Assembly (NCBI GenBank): GCA_902778895.1
Contig: CACYZF010000013.1
Span: 1 to 63,201 of the forward strand
Length of the DNA stretch: 63,201 nt
From: an uncultured bacterium
Lineage (GTDB): Bacteria; Verrucomicrobiota; Lentisphaeria; Victivallales; UBA1829
Direction: 5' to 3'
Shown: piece after piece, positions 35,601 to 44,861 of the stretch
Layout of the letters: every line of letters begins with the position of its first letter
Numbering within the stretch: the stretch's first letter is position 1
Position numbers and translations under genes: made by a program
Notes under the pieces: model-generated
Database searches by the model: none
Seen by the model: only the letters and a program-made list of their open reading frames with translations
What the model was told of the DNA's origin: nothing

Positions 35601-37148
35601 ATGAAACACAAATGGTTTCGATATCTTCGACGCGCGATAGCCGGACTCGTCCTGCTCGCAGCCTTTCTCCCGTTTGCAGCATTGGCACAGGACAGGACGG
35701 CTCGGAAAGCGGAAACAAAGGATTCCGCCGCCCCCAAGGAGATCACGCTTACCCTCGAGGGCGCGATCCGGGGCGGACGGTTTTTCTTCAAGGAGAATAC
35801 GATCCAGTTCGATACCCTGAACAAGTACGACTGGCCGACCGGGGACGTCATCGTCAACGGAAAAAAATGGAGCGAACTGAACAAGCCATTCAAGCTCGAC
35901 TTCACGCCCGACTTCGGGAAGGCGGTCATCCTTGAGAAGGAAGGCGGCCCGGCGGGACGCACCTATGTGGTGCCGCGGGAAAAGATGTTCGCCCTGATGA
36001 TCGTCCCCCGCGAGAAGAATCCCGAGGAGACGCCGTTCCGCGTCAAGCTCGCCGTGAAGAACCAGGTCCCGCACAACAATTTACCCCCGGACGAAACGCC
36101 GGTCTCGGGCGGGACCACGAAGAGCGCCGCGGTCCGTCAGCCGGACCCGAACGCCGCGTCCGCCGCGGTCGAGGAATCCTTCACGCTGGTCCTGGCGGGC
36201 GAGATCGACGGAAAGGGAAAATTCCGGCTCCGGTCCGACCGGATCGAATTCCTGCCGGATTCCGCGTCCAAACCCGCCTGGCCGGACAACGTCACGGTCA
36301 ACGGGAAGCCGTGGGAGGACACGAAGGTCCCGTTCGAGCTGGATTTCGTGACGGATTACGCCACGGGGAAACTCCTGGAACGTACCGGAACGGCCGCAAT
36401 CGGCTGGCGGTGCATCCCGGAGGGCGATTCCATATTCGACCGCTTCAAACTCTCCGTGGCCGAGCTTTCCGTCACAGGCGCGAAGGAAGGCACGGCCTCG
36501 ACATTCCGTGCCTCGGTCTCCCTGCGGAAATACCCGCGTGACTATGTCGCGCGCATCCTCGCCATGCTGAACGACGGCAGGGAAAAGAACCGGAAGGAGG
36601 AGCTGGACAGCGCCTATATGTCCGACGAGGATCTGCTCTCCCCGGACGAACGGAAAGAAGTGGAGCAGTGGCGGGCGGAACGCCAGAGGGAGCAGCTCGC
36701 ATGGTCGGGCGACCGGACTTATTCGACCGACGGGAAGGAGCTGCCGTACCTCACCCGGACGGCGGTATCCGCGCCGCGCGATCCCGATCCGGACCAGTTC
36801 GACGTCACGGTCGAAGCCGATGTGAACTACAACGCGGTCTTCGCGTTCCTGGGGAACAAGATCGTGTACAGCGACCAGCAGTATCCCAACGACGGGAAAT
36901 ACCCGGGCCATGTCAGGATCAACGGGAGCGCGTGGCGGAACCTGCATCTTCCGTTTACGCTCAACGGCGAGGTCGATCCCGACTGCGTCGCCGGGATGCA
37001 GGTCGAAACGGAATTCTACCGGTATTACCTCACCCCGGAGAAAAACCGGATCGTCCTCGGGATCGTCAACCACGGTCCGCGCGACGAGGAACACGTCAGA
37101 ATCAGGCTCACGCTGAAGAAAAAGCCCGAACCCACGAAAACGAAATAA
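35601..37148 (+). CDS. Secreted protein with three copies of an unrecognised 'NGKxW' domain
   Basis: A 515-residue protein with a signal peptide (AGLVLLAAFLPFAALAQ). Three related domains of ~110 residues cover about 46-155, 194-310 and 398-508. Each has a short beta-rich start (F.F....I.F), then a WP-containing turn, the core NG(K/S).W..L..PF.L, and a final strand ending RVKLAVKN or RIRLTLKK. A charged linker (about 312-395, KNRKEELDS...TDGKELPYL) separates copies 2 and 3. I do not recognise the domain. It is the first of three tandem paralogues; the next starts 63 bp downstream. A leader hairpin (CCCCG...CGGGG) precedes the ATG and recurs before the second gene. The protein is probably periplasmic or released. 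Confidence 0.8.
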   Translation: MKHKWFRYLRRAIAGLVLLAAFLPFAALAQDRTARKAETKDSAAPKEITLTLEGAIRGGRFFFKENTIQFDTLNKYDWPTGDVIVNGKKWSELNKPFKLDFTPDFGKAVILEKEGGPAGRTYVVPREKMFALMIVPREKNPEETPFRVKLAVKNQVPHNNLPPDETPVSGGTTKSAAVRQPDPNAASAAVEESFTLVLAGEIDGKGKFRLRSDRIEFLPDSASKPAWPDNVTVNGKPWEDTKVPFELDFVTDYATGKLLERTGTAAIGWRCIPEGDSIFDRFKLSVAELSVTGAKEGTASTFRASVSLRKYPRDYVARILAMLNDGREKNRKEELDSAYMSDEDLLSPDERKEVEQWRAERQREQLAWSGDRTYSTDGKELPYLTRTAVSAPRDPDPDQFDVTVEADVNYNAVFAFLGNKIVYSDQQYPNDGKYPGHVRINGSAWRNLHLPFTLNGEVDPDCVAGMQVETEFYRYYLTPEKNRIVLGIVNHGPRDEEHVRIRLTLKKKPEPTKTK

Positions 37149-37211
37149 CGGCGGAAGAAAGCGGAAAACAAACTCAGTCCCCATTCGGACGGGGAGAAAG
37201 CGAGAAACGAT

Positions 37212-37697
37212 ATGAAAACAAACCGGTTCAAAACTCTTCGGGGGATCGCGCTGAGCTTCGTTCTGCTCACGACCGCCCTGCCCTTCATCGTACAGGCACA
37301 ATCCGGGGCGAAAACGAACGGCTCGCAGGAGATCACGCTCACGATCGAGGGAACGATCCTGGGCGGACGTTTCTTCTTCAAGGAAAACACGATCCAGTTC
37401 GACACGCTGAACAAATACGAGTGGCCGCAGGAAGACTTCAGCGTCAATGGGAAAACATGGAGCGAGCTGAACAAGCCGTTCGAGCTTGATTTCACGCCGG
37501 ATTTCGCGAAGGCGGTCATCCTGGAGAAGGAAGGCGGCCCCGAGGGGCGCACCTACGTGATACCGCGTGAAAACCTCTTCGCGCTGATGATCGTGCCCGA
37601 CGACGCGGATTCCAAGCCGGCGCCGTTCCGCGTCAAGCTCGCCGTGAAGAACCAGGTCCCGCACGACAATCTCCCCCCGGACGAGACGCCGGCCGGG
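37212..37697 (+). repeat. 486-bp direct repeat, copy 1
   Basis: This is nearly identical in DNA to 38437-38922. It covers the signal peptide and first domain of two adjacent genes and is consistent with recent duplication or gene conversion. Confidence 0.9.
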
Positions 37698-38426
37698 GAA
37701 AATGCGGAAAATGTCAGATATTCTCATTCGACTCGAAACAGCGGGGCGTCCGCGTATCAGGAGAACGCTTCCGAGGATTCTTCCCGTACGGTTCAGCTCG
37801 GTTCCGGAAACGATCAAATCCCCGGGAGGATCTATCCGAGAGAGTACAATTCCAGAATGGACAAGATGAAAAGAAACAGCGAGGAAAAGAACCGCAGGAG
37901 AACCCTGATGATGAGGTTTCATGGGAATCCAAGTTCCTTTGATGATGAGCAAAAAAAAGAGATTCAGAAATGGATGAATGAGGGAAATTATTTGACAATG
38001 ATGCGGGAGGACACGACCGACGGGAAAGAGATCCCGGTCAATGGCGTCGGCGGAGGTCTTGGGATCCCAAGATTTCAGGATCTGTCCGCGACGCATGTCA
38101 GTATTGAGATCGAAGCAGTCATAGATTATGTGGCGGAGTTTTACATTCAGGACAACAAGATTACCTACAACTACCTCTCCACGCATGACACGGGCAAATT
38201 TCCCCGTCAGGTGAAGATCAACGGGAAACCGTGGAAAAACCTGTATGTGCCGTTTGATCTTGGGATGTCATTGGATCCGCTGTCGATTCAGGAAACACTG
38301 ATCGAAACGGAACTCTATCGATACTACATTCTTCCGGAGATCGGAGGAAAGACAAACATTTCCATCGATAATCACGGCTTCCGGGAAGAACCCGTTAAGA
38401 TCAAACTATCCATCAGAAAAAGATAA
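37212..38426 (+). CDS. Secreted paralogue with two 'NGKxW' domains, chimeric composition
   Basis: A 404-residue protein with signal peptide ALSFVLLTTALPFIVQAQ. The first ~162 residues differ from the next gene (38437) at only four positions. The second half (linker from about 170, second domain 293-404) is homologous to the linker and third domain of the upstream gene, including KNRR and TDGKEIP. From about 37700 the DNA is visibly AT-richer and less codon-biased than the first half. The gene therefore looks like a mosaic in which the 5' part was recently copied from, or to, its neighbour. It lies 10 bp upstream of the serpin gene, so the two are co-transcribed. Function unknown. Confidence 0.8.
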   Translation: MKTNRFKTLRGIALSFVLLTTALPFIVQAQSGAKTNGSQEITLTIEGTILGGRFFFKENTIQFDTLNKYEWPQEDFSVNGKTWSELNKPFELDFTPDFAKAVILEKEGGPEGRTYVIPRENLFALMIVPDDADSKPAPFRVKLAVKNQVPHDNLPPDETPAGENAENVRYSHSTRNSGASAYQENASEDSSRTVQLGSGNDQIPGRIYPREYNSRMDKMKRNSEEKNRRRTLMMRFHGNPSSFDDEQKKEIQKWMNEGNYLTMMREDTTDGKEIPVNGVGGGLGIPRFQDLSATHVSIEIEAVIDYVAEFYIQDNKITYNYLSTHDTGKFPRQVKINGKPWKNLYVPFDLGMSLDPLSIQETLIETELYRYYILPEIGGKTNISIDNHGFREEPVKIKLSIRKR

Positions 38427-38436
38427 GAGACAGATT

Positions 38437-38922
38437 ATGAAAACAAACCGGTTCAAAACTCTTCGGGGGATCGCGCTGAGCTTCGTTCTGCTCACGACCG
38501 CCCTGCCCTTCCTCGTACAGGCGCAATCCGGGGCGAAAACGAACGGCTCGCAGGAGATCACGCTCACGATCGAGGGATCGATCCTGGGCGGACGTTTCTT
38601 CTTCAAGGAAAACACGATCCAGTTCGACACGCTGAACAAGTACGAGTGGCCGCAGGAGGATTTCAGCGTCAACGGGAAAACGTGGAGCGAACCGAACAAG
38701 CCGTTCGAGCTTGATTTCACGCCGGATTTCGCGAAGGCGGTCATCCTGGAGAAGGAAGGCGGCCCCGAAGGGCGCACCTACGTGATACCGCGCGAAAACC
38801 TCTTCGCGCTGATGATCGTGCCAGACGACGCGGATTCCAAGCCGGCGCCGTTCCGCGTCAAGCTCGCCGTGAAGAACCAGGTCCCGCACGAAAACCTCCC
38901 CCCGGACGAGACCCCGGCCGGA
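38437..38922 (+). repeat. 486-bp direct repeat, copy 2
   Basis: Partner of 37212-37697. The encoded segments differ at residues 26, 48, 86 and 151 only. Confidence 0.9.
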
Positions 38923-40302
38923 AAGACCGCGAAAAGCGCCGGAAACTCCCGCCGTCAGGCAAATCAGAATGACTCCGACGACGGTCCGATCCGTTCCATC
39001 ACCGTCGTGCAGACCGGGACGACCGCCGCCGAGCGGAAGATCGCCGCGAACCTGAACCGCAAGGGCTTCGACCTCTTCCGCATGCTCAGCGGGAAGGACG
39101 AAAACACAAACGCGTTCGTCTCCCCGTACAGCATCGACAGCGCGTTCGGGCTGGTCTATTGCGGCGCGAAGGACAAGACCGCCGAAGAGATCCGGACGAC
39201 GCTGGGATTGCCCGACGATCCGGCGGCATGCGGCAGGTTCTTCGACAGGATTTCGAGGGAATACGCCGTGAACAAACAGGTCGAGGTCCTGGTCTCGAAT
39301 TCCGTCTGGTACGAACAGAAGTTCGAAAAGGACATCCTGCCGCCGTTCATTTCCATGATTAAGCAGTACTACGGCGGGACGTTCTACAAGGAGGACTTCG
39401 GGAAACCGGAAGCTCTCGTCGCGAAAGTCAACAGCTACGTCGAGGACCGCACGAAAAACATGATCCGGGACCTTCTTTCGCCCGCCGACATCAAACCGGA
39501 CATCTTCATGATCCTGCTGAACACGCTGTATTTCGAGGCGAAATGGGAAACGCCGTTCGAACCGGAAGAAACCCGCCCTCTGGTGTTCCACAATTTCGAC
39601 GGCTGGGAAAAACGGGTCAAGATGATGCACCGGAGAGGATTCGACATCCAGTATTACGCCGACGGGAGGGACAACGTCCACGCTGTGGTCCTGCCGTATG
39701 AGGACCCGCGGTTCGAACTCATCGCCCTCATGCCGATCCAGCCCGGTTTCGACCAGGGGAAAGCCGCGATGCAGGACATCATCTCGAAGATCGGGACCCG
39801 GCTCGATTCCTGGCTCGCGAACCGTTCGGATCTCGAAACGCTCCTCTGGCTTCCCGTGACCGACCTGAGCTGCCGGTACGACCTCAACGACGCGCTCGGG
39901 ACGCTCGGCATGAATACGCCGTTTTCCATGACGCAGGCGGATTTCCACGGCATCGCGGAGCCGACCGACCTTCTGAAATACATCTGGATCGACAAGGTGA
40001 TCCACAAGACCGCGCTGAAGATGGACGAAGAATCCACGAAGGCGGCGGCCGCCACCGCGATCACGATGGGCTTCGGCGGAGCCGCCGCTCCGAGAGAACA
40101 GCCCCCGGTCAACATCTTCCGCGCCGACCGTCCGTTCCTCGTCCTGATCCGCGACAGCCGGACCGGGCTGATCCTCTTTGCGGGACGCATCAACGATCCC
40201 GGCGTGGAGGCCCAGGGCCAGCAGGAAGGTTTCGGATTCGGGAGGAGACGAGCTCCTTCGCTCGCTCCGGCATCCCCGGACAACGACGCTTCCCCCGATT
40301 GA
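38437..40302 (+). CDS. Secreted serpin fused to an 'NGKxW' domain
   Basis: A 621-residue protein. A signal peptide (to about 30) and one copy of the paralogues' domain (40-148) are followed by a linker and a complete serpin fold (about 200-590). Serpin marks are NAFVSPYSIDSAFGLVYCGAKDKTAEEI, VSNSVWYE, LLNTLYFEAKWETPF, KMMHRR and, near the end, FRADRPFLVLIRD with LFAGRINDP. The reactive-loop hinge EESTKAAAATA (531-541) has the small residues expected of an inhibitory serpin. By hinge counting, P1-P1' falls at Gly 547-Gly 548, with Phe 546 beside it, so an elastase- or chymotrypsin-like target is possible. The tail is Gly/Arg/Pro-rich. Family knowledge says bacterial serpins trap serine or cysteine proteases; the actual target is unknown. 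Confidence 0.92.
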   Translation: MKTNRFKTLRGIALSFVLLTTALPFLVQAQSGAKTNGSQEITLTIEGSILGGRFFFKENTIQFDTLNKYEWPQEDFSVNGKTWSEPNKPFELDFTPDFAKAVILEKEGGPEGRTYVIPRENLFALMIVPDDADSKPAPFRVKLAVKNQVPHENLPPDETPAGKTAKSAGNSRRQANQNDSDDGPIRSITVVQTGTTAAERKIAANLNRKGFDLFRMLSGKDENTNAFVSPYSIDSAFGLVYCGAKDKTAEEIRTTLGLPDDPAACGRFFDRISREYAVNKQVEVLVSNSVWYEQKFEKDILPPFISMIKQYYGGTFYKEDFGKPEALVAKVNSYVEDRTKNMIRDLLSPADIKPDIFMILLNTLYFEAKWETPFEPEETRPLVFHNFDGWEKRVKMMHRRGFDIQYYADGRDNVHAVVLPYEDPRFELIALMPIQPGFDQGKAAMQDIISKIGTRLDSWLANRSDLETLLWLPVTDLSCRYDLNDALGTLGMNTPFSMTQADFHGIAEPTDLLKYIWIDKVIHKTALKMDEESTKAAAATAITMGFGGAAAPREQPPVNIFRADRPFLVLIRDSRTGLILFAGRINDPGVEAQGQQEGFGFGRRRAPSLAPASPDNDASPD

Positions 40303-40628
40303 TCCGGCGCGGGGATTCAACTGCTTTGATATCAGATGACGGGCGGCTCAGCCGTCCCATCCTCAAATTTTATTTAAATTTCATTATTAAAACTTTACCG
40401 TTTGCCGTCGAACGGGACTTGACTTTTTTTAAAATGAGCGGTATAGTAGGGTTTGCACGAATGCGCTCATGTAATTGAGTGTGTTCGCGACCGATGTTTT
40501 CCGATCTAACGAAAAATCAGGAGGTCCCCGGAACCATTCAGATCCGCTGAGCCTTCCGTCAGGAAGCGCCCGCACATCCAGTTTATTCCAATTTTTTCTC
40601 ACCCAAACAGAAAAGGTTTTTGCAGATC
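40303..40628 (+). promoter_or_regulatory. Intergenic region with long leader
   Basis: The first ~100 bases hold no obvious terminator for the serpin gene. A strong promoter lies at 40419-40447, giving a leader of about 180 nt. The leader contains AGGAGGT near 40521 with no matching start codon and a small hairpin CTTCC-GTCA-GGAAG. I recognise no riboswitch. Confidence 0.5.
40419..40447 (+). promoter_or_regulatory. Strong promoter of surface protein gene
   Basis: TTGACT, a 17-nt spacer and TATAGT; the best promoter match on the plus strand in the window. Confidence 0.8.
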
Positions 40629-43600
40629 ATGGTTATTAAAGTCGAACCCGATTACACGTATGTCGTAAGTCCGGATTTTGATCCGACCGTCGTCCCCGAA
40701 GGGTACATTTGGGACGAAACCGCGTTCAAGGAACTCGTCAAAGCGACCGACAAAGCCACCGCGGACCAGGCCATCTATACCTACGGCGGAGCCCAGGGCG
40801 ATACCGACGTCGTTTATGAAAACGCCGCCGATCTCACGATCAGCAGCCAGAAATACAATGGCGGCGGACAGGTCGTCGATACGACCGTTACCGCCAACAC
40901 GTTCAACAACACCGGCACGGTCACGACGGACGGCGCGATCGTCTTCTCTCTTCAGACCTTCTCCAACTCCGGCACGTTCAGCCTGGACAAGACCGGGGTC
41001 CTGACCGCCGCCGGTGTGATCACGAACGCGAATACCGGTATGCTCAACATCGATGACGGCAGCACGCTGACGGGCTCCACGATCAGCAACGCCGGCACGA
41101 TCACCGTCGTAAGCGGACAGGCCTCCATCAACGGCGCGATCACGAACAACGGCCACATCGACTCCGTGATGAGAACACTGAATGTGACCGGCGACATCCG
41201 GAACGCCAACGAGGACGACATGAGGGAGGCGCGTAACAGCAGCATCATCAAAGTCAGGAACCTCAACGTCACCGGAAACGTCACGAACTATGGCGTGATC
41301 GGCACGGAATGGCAGGAAGCGAACGGTATTACGATTTCCGGCGATCTCGGGAACTTCCACCAGATCATCGTCAACAAGACCCTGACCGCGAACTCCGTCT
41401 ACCAGGACTACATCGACTCCGAGGTCGAGGAAAAACGCTGCGTCGGTTATATCATTTGCGGACAGGTCGTCGCGGGCGAGATCAACAATGCCTCCGGCGA
41501 GATCAGCGCAGGGGCGGACAAGGACGCCGGGATCGCCATCGAAGCCACCGGCAAGATCACGAACGGCAAGGCCGACGCCCTCTTTACCGCAACGCTTCAA
41601 GCCGGTGACGACGGCTGCATTCAGGCGGTCGATGCGTTGAACAACATCGGAGCAGGCAGTACGATTCATGCCGGTTACATCACCGTGCTCAAGGGCACGG
41701 AGGCCGGCGACCTCACGAACGACGGCATCATCCAAACCAAGAGCATTACCGTCGACGGCTCCGTCACGAACAGCGCCACCGGCAGCATCGAAATCGACGG
41801 CGCCTCCACCGAACCCGGCAACCTCTCCGGGACGAGCATCGGGAACGCCGGCACGCTCAACCTCAACGGCAACGTAACTCTGGCAGGCGACGTCGCCAAC
41901 AGCAACATGTTCAATGTCCAGGGAACCGTGACCGCCACCGGCTCGATCACGAATGCGGAGACCGGTACGCTCAACCTCAAGTCTGCCGGTTCGATCGCGG
42001 GCGGCGCCACCATCACGAACAGTGGCACGCTCCACATCGCAATCCAGTCGGGCAAGGAGAACAAGATCACCGCCGACAAGTTCAACAACACCGAAGGCGT
42101 CGGCAAGATCACGATCGGCGGTTCCTTCGCGGGCGGCGTCGCAAGCGTGATTACTGCAACGGAAGGCGATGTCAAGGTTTCCGACATCACGTTGAGCGTC
42201 ACCTCCGCCGACGAAAAAGAAGTCACGGCCGCCGCCCATAACGGCAGTGTCGCGATCGCCTCCGGCGTCGACTACAGCACGATCTACCTCAGCAACAGCA
42301 TCGATGAGGCTGCGATCGGGACGGTCGTTCAGGACAGCATCGGCGCTTCCTACTACGTCGACTTCAATGCGTTCAGGCTCCCGGCTTCCGCCCTCGAAGA
42401 CGGCGTTCGGGCTGCGACCACGACCATCCTGATCGACGGCGCGACCGCCAGCACGCTCAAGTACGAATCCGAGACGGCCGCCGCCATCGATGGTCTCGCG
42501 TTCGCGAAGGACGGCACGAACGCCGCTTCGCCCGACGAGGAAAAGAACGTCGAGCTCGTGCTCACCGGCATGGATCCCGACAACCCCGAATCCTACCGCG
42601 ACCTGAAGAAAGGCATCACGGTCGGAGCAGGCGTTTCGCTCACGGCCGACAAGCTGCGCCAGTCCGGCGAGGAAGCCGTCACCAATATCAGCGGCGAACT
42701 CAGAGCGGGAACGTACAACTCCGGTGCAAAAGCCGTTGTTGAGACCGACGCCTTCGAGGTCGCTGCCGGCCAGGTGAACATCAACGGCGGCGCGCTGTAC
42801 GACTGCACGGTCTTGAGCGGCGGCTCGGTCATTGTTTACGAAGACGGATATGCCGAAAACATCACCATGGGAAATGGCGGCAATGTCGAGATCAACATCG
42901 GCGGCGTGGTAAACGGCGTCACCGTCAACTCCGGCGGGAGCCTCCTGGCCTACAACGGCGCCAAGCTCACCGGATGGATGACGTTCGAGGCCGGCGCGAA
43001 GATCATCCCGTTCGTCGGTTCGGTCCTCAATTTCGACCTCGCGCAGACCGCAGCGGGCGCGGACGCGCTCGCGAACGACCTCTCCATCCTCATGGGAACG
43101 CCGTCCTACACGCTCACGGTCGACGGCACGCAGGCGAACGGCACGTACAATCTGGCCGGAGGTGCGGCGGGATTCAACAAGACCATCACGGTCACGAACA
43201 CCGCGGGCGAAAGCCTCGGCACGCTCACGGTCGGCGAAACCGTTTCCATCGGCGACACGGATTATACGCTCAGTCTGGGCAGCGACAATGTCCTGTCCGT
43301 CACGCTCAACGCGTACGTCCCGCCGACTCCGACCGAGAAGCCCGCGAAGGGCGACATCAACGGCAACGGCATCTCCGACGTGATGTTCCAGCTCGTCAAG
43401 GGCGATTATGCCTTCGGTCAGATCGGGTTCTGGCTGGACGGCACGAACGAGTGGCAGAGCCAGATGGCCGTGCACCCGATGGACACCTGGAAAGTCCTCG
43501 GCGCATACGACATGAACGCCAACGGCAACGCTGATACCGTGCTCGTCGGCAACATCGTTCTGCCGGTCGGCGACATCGATCTGCCGATGTACGCGATCGG

Positions 43601-44270
43601 CTACTACGCTGACTCCATCGACACCGATGCAAACTGGAACAACATCAGCTATCTCGGCAATCCGGGCCTCAGCGTCTGGGAGAACGAGGTCGGCAACCTG
43701 ACCGGAAACGCCGGAAAGAATTCCATTGTCTGGCATTCCACCGACCTTGGCGTCCTCGGTGCGTGGACCGACGGGACCGACAGCTGGGTAAGCCTCGGCA
43801 TCGGGTACAAGGACGACTGGAAGATGATTGGTTGCGGCGACTTCGACGGTGACGGCAGAGACAGCGTCCTGATGTCCTTCCTCGGCGCGGCGTACTACAC
43901 CGTCGACATCGATCCCACCGGAACCGAGGGTGTGGCGAATCCGCTCACCTCCTCCGACGCCAACTGGGTCGTCCGTGCGATCGGCGACTTCTCCGGCGAC
44001 GGCAAGGACGACATCGTCGCGTACAATGCCGCGGCCAATCTGGTTGCGATGTGGGGCGACGGCGACGCCGTGAACAAGTGGTCGCTGCTCGGCATGCTCG
44101 ACAGCGACTGGTTCATCGTCGGCGCGGGCGATTACGACGGCGACAAGACGGACGATCTGCTCGTCCGTCAGTACTCGACCGGCATGCTCGGCTACTACAC
44201 CTGCGGCGACATGGACCAGTGGAATACCCTCGGCTACGGCGTCAGCATGGATTGGAACGTCATCGCATAA
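40629..44270 (+). CDS. Large repeat-built surface protein with FG-GAP-like C-terminal module
   Basis: A 1,213-residue protein from ATG at 40629; the SD is weak and a TTG nine bases upstream is possible. There is no Sec signal. Residues ~100-560 are irregular beta-helix-type repeats rich in NAGT, ITNxxTG and GxITN, as in haemagglutinin-like adhesins. A 'SGGS' region and the TITVTNTAGESLGTLTVGE module lead to a C-terminal ~310 residues with DINGNGISDVMFQL, GDFDGDGRD, GDFSGDGKDD and GDYDGDKTDD, which look like calcium-binding FG-GAP/EF-hand loops, alternating with Trp-rich strands. The protein ends YGVSMDWNVIA. The same C-terminal module is present in the giant protein at 1-7557, and the tail recurs in the remnants at 7785-7930. 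Probably exported to the surface; type I-like secretion through the C-terminus is inference. Confidence 0.88.
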   Translation: MVIKVEPDYTYVVSPDFDPTVVPEGYIWDETAFKELVKATDKATADQAIYTYGGAQGDTDVVYENAADLTISSQKYNGGGQVVDTTVTANTFNNTGTVTTDGAIVFSLQTFSNSGTFSLDKTGVLTAAGVITNANTGMLNIDDGSTLTGSTISNAGTITVVSGQASINGAITNNGHIDSVMRTLNVTGDIRNANEDDMREARNSSIIKVRNLNVTGNVTNYGVIGTEWQEANGITISGDLGNFHQIIVNKTLTANSVYQDYIDSEVEEKRCVGYIICGQVVAGEINNASGEISAGADKDAGIAIEATGKITNGKADALFTATLQAGDDGCIQAVDALNNIGAGSTIHAGYITVLKGTEAGDLTNDGIIQTKSITVDGSVTNSATGSIEIDGASTEPGNLSGTSIGNAGTLNLNGNVTLAGDVANSNMFNVQGTVTATGSITNAETGTLNLKSAGSIAGGATITNSGTLHIAIQSGKENKITADKFNNTEGVGKITIGGSFAGGVASVITATEGDVKVSDITLSVTSADEKEVTAAAHNGSVAIASGVDYSTIYLSNSIDEAAIGTVVQDSIGASYYVDFNAFRLPASALEDGVRAATTTILIDGATASTLKYESETAAAIDGLAFAKDGTNAASPDEEKNVELVLTGMDPDNPESYRDLKKGITVGAGVSLTADKLRQSGEEAVTNISGELRAGTYNSGAKAVVETDAFEVAAGQVNINGGALYDCTVLSGGSVIVYEDGYAENITMGNGGNVEINIGGVVNGVTVNSGGSLLAYNGAKLTGWMTFEAGAKIIPFVGSVLNFDLAQTAAGADALANDLSILMGTPSYTLTVDGTQANGTYNLAGGAAGFNKTITVTNTAGESLGTLTVGETVSIGDTDYTLSLGSDNVLSVTLNAYVPPTPTEKPAKGDINGNGISDVMFQLVKGDYAFGQIGFWLDGTNEWQSQMAVHPMDTWKVLGAYDMNANGNADTVLVGNIVLPVGDIDLPMYAIGYYADSIDTDANWNNISYLGNPGLSVWENEVGNLTGNAGKNSIVWHSTDLGVLGAWTDGTDSWVSLGIGYKDDWKMIGCGDFDGDGRDSVLMSFLGAAYYTVDIDPTGTEGVANPLTSSDANWVVRAIGDFSGDGKDDIVAYNAAANLVAMWGDGDAVNKWSLLGMLDSDWFIVGAGDYDGDKTDDLLVRQYSTGMLGYYTCGDMDQWNTLGYGVSMDWNVIA

Positions 44271-44339
44271 ACAGGCGAAAGCCTGCATCGCAGCAGTGCC
44301 CCGCTTTGCGACGGCACGTTGGATTCCGGTAAGATGCAA

Positions 44340-44392
44340 GCCGCGCCGCTCTGCGGAACTCGGGGGCGGCGCGGTTTGGTTTGTCTTTTCAT
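44340..44392 (+). terminator. Terminator of surface protein gene
   Basis: A perfect 9-bp GC stem CCGCGCCGC/GCGGCGCGG (44341-44349 with 44366-44374), then TTTGGTTTGTCTTTT. Confidence 0.7.
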
Positions 44393-44437
44393 CCGTCCTT
44401 TCGACGGAAAAAAGGGTGAATTTCCTTTGGAAAGCGG

Positions 44438-44466
44438 TTGAAAAATGGCGATTTGTGTGGTATATT
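44438..44466 (+). promoter_or_regulatory. Promoter of oad operon
   Basis: TTGAAA, a 17-nt spacer and TATATT. Confidence 0.75.
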
Positions 44467-44544
44467 ATAAGATTTAGAATTTATCGAAAACACGATCGTA
44501 CATCTCACATACTCAACCCCATACCCAAACAGGAGAAAACCTAA

Positions 44545-44811
44545 ATGAACTTAGGCAGTCTGATTCTCGATGGCCTGGAAGCCATGGTCCTCGGAATGCT
44601 CTGGGTCTTCTGCTTCCTCTCCATCATGATCGTATGCATGAAGCTGATGTCGAAGGCTCTGGCCCCCTTCTCGAACTTCCTCGAACCGGCTCCGCCGGCT
44701 CCGAAAAAGAAAAAAGCGTCCGGCGCAAAGGCCGGGGCCCTTTCTCCCGAAGACCGGGTCCGCGCGCTGGCGGCGATCGAAGCCGTCAAGCTCTACCGCG
44801 CAGGGAAATGA
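44545..44811 (+). CDS. oadG: Sodium-pumping decarboxylase gamma subunit
   Basis: An 88-residue protein. One N-terminal membrane helix (ILDGLEAMVLGMLWVFCFLSIMIV, about 7-32) is followed by a Pro/Lys-rich hinge (PPAPKKKKASG) and a short C-terminal segment. This matches the small OadG/gamma subunit, which joins the membrane beta subunit to the cytoplasmic carboxyltransferase. It is first in oadG-oadA-oadB. Confidence 0.85.
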   Translation: MNLGSLILDGLEAMVLGMLWVFCFLSIMIVCMKLMSKALAPFSNFLEPAPPAPKKKKASGAKAGALSPEDRVRALAAIEAVKLYRAGK

Positions 44812-44861
44812 ACCGCAGAAATCGAACAATATAACATACCTCAACATAAAGGCAACCCCTT

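Noticed and set aside
40515..40550. Leader peptide after the AGGAGGT at ~40521
   Set aside because: No ATG, GTG or TTG sits at a suitable distance before the next stop.
40599..44339. Minus-strand frame of 1,246 codons opposite the plus-strand surface protein gene
   Set aside because: The plus strand carries the promoter, repeats and a C-terminal module homologous to the giant protein.
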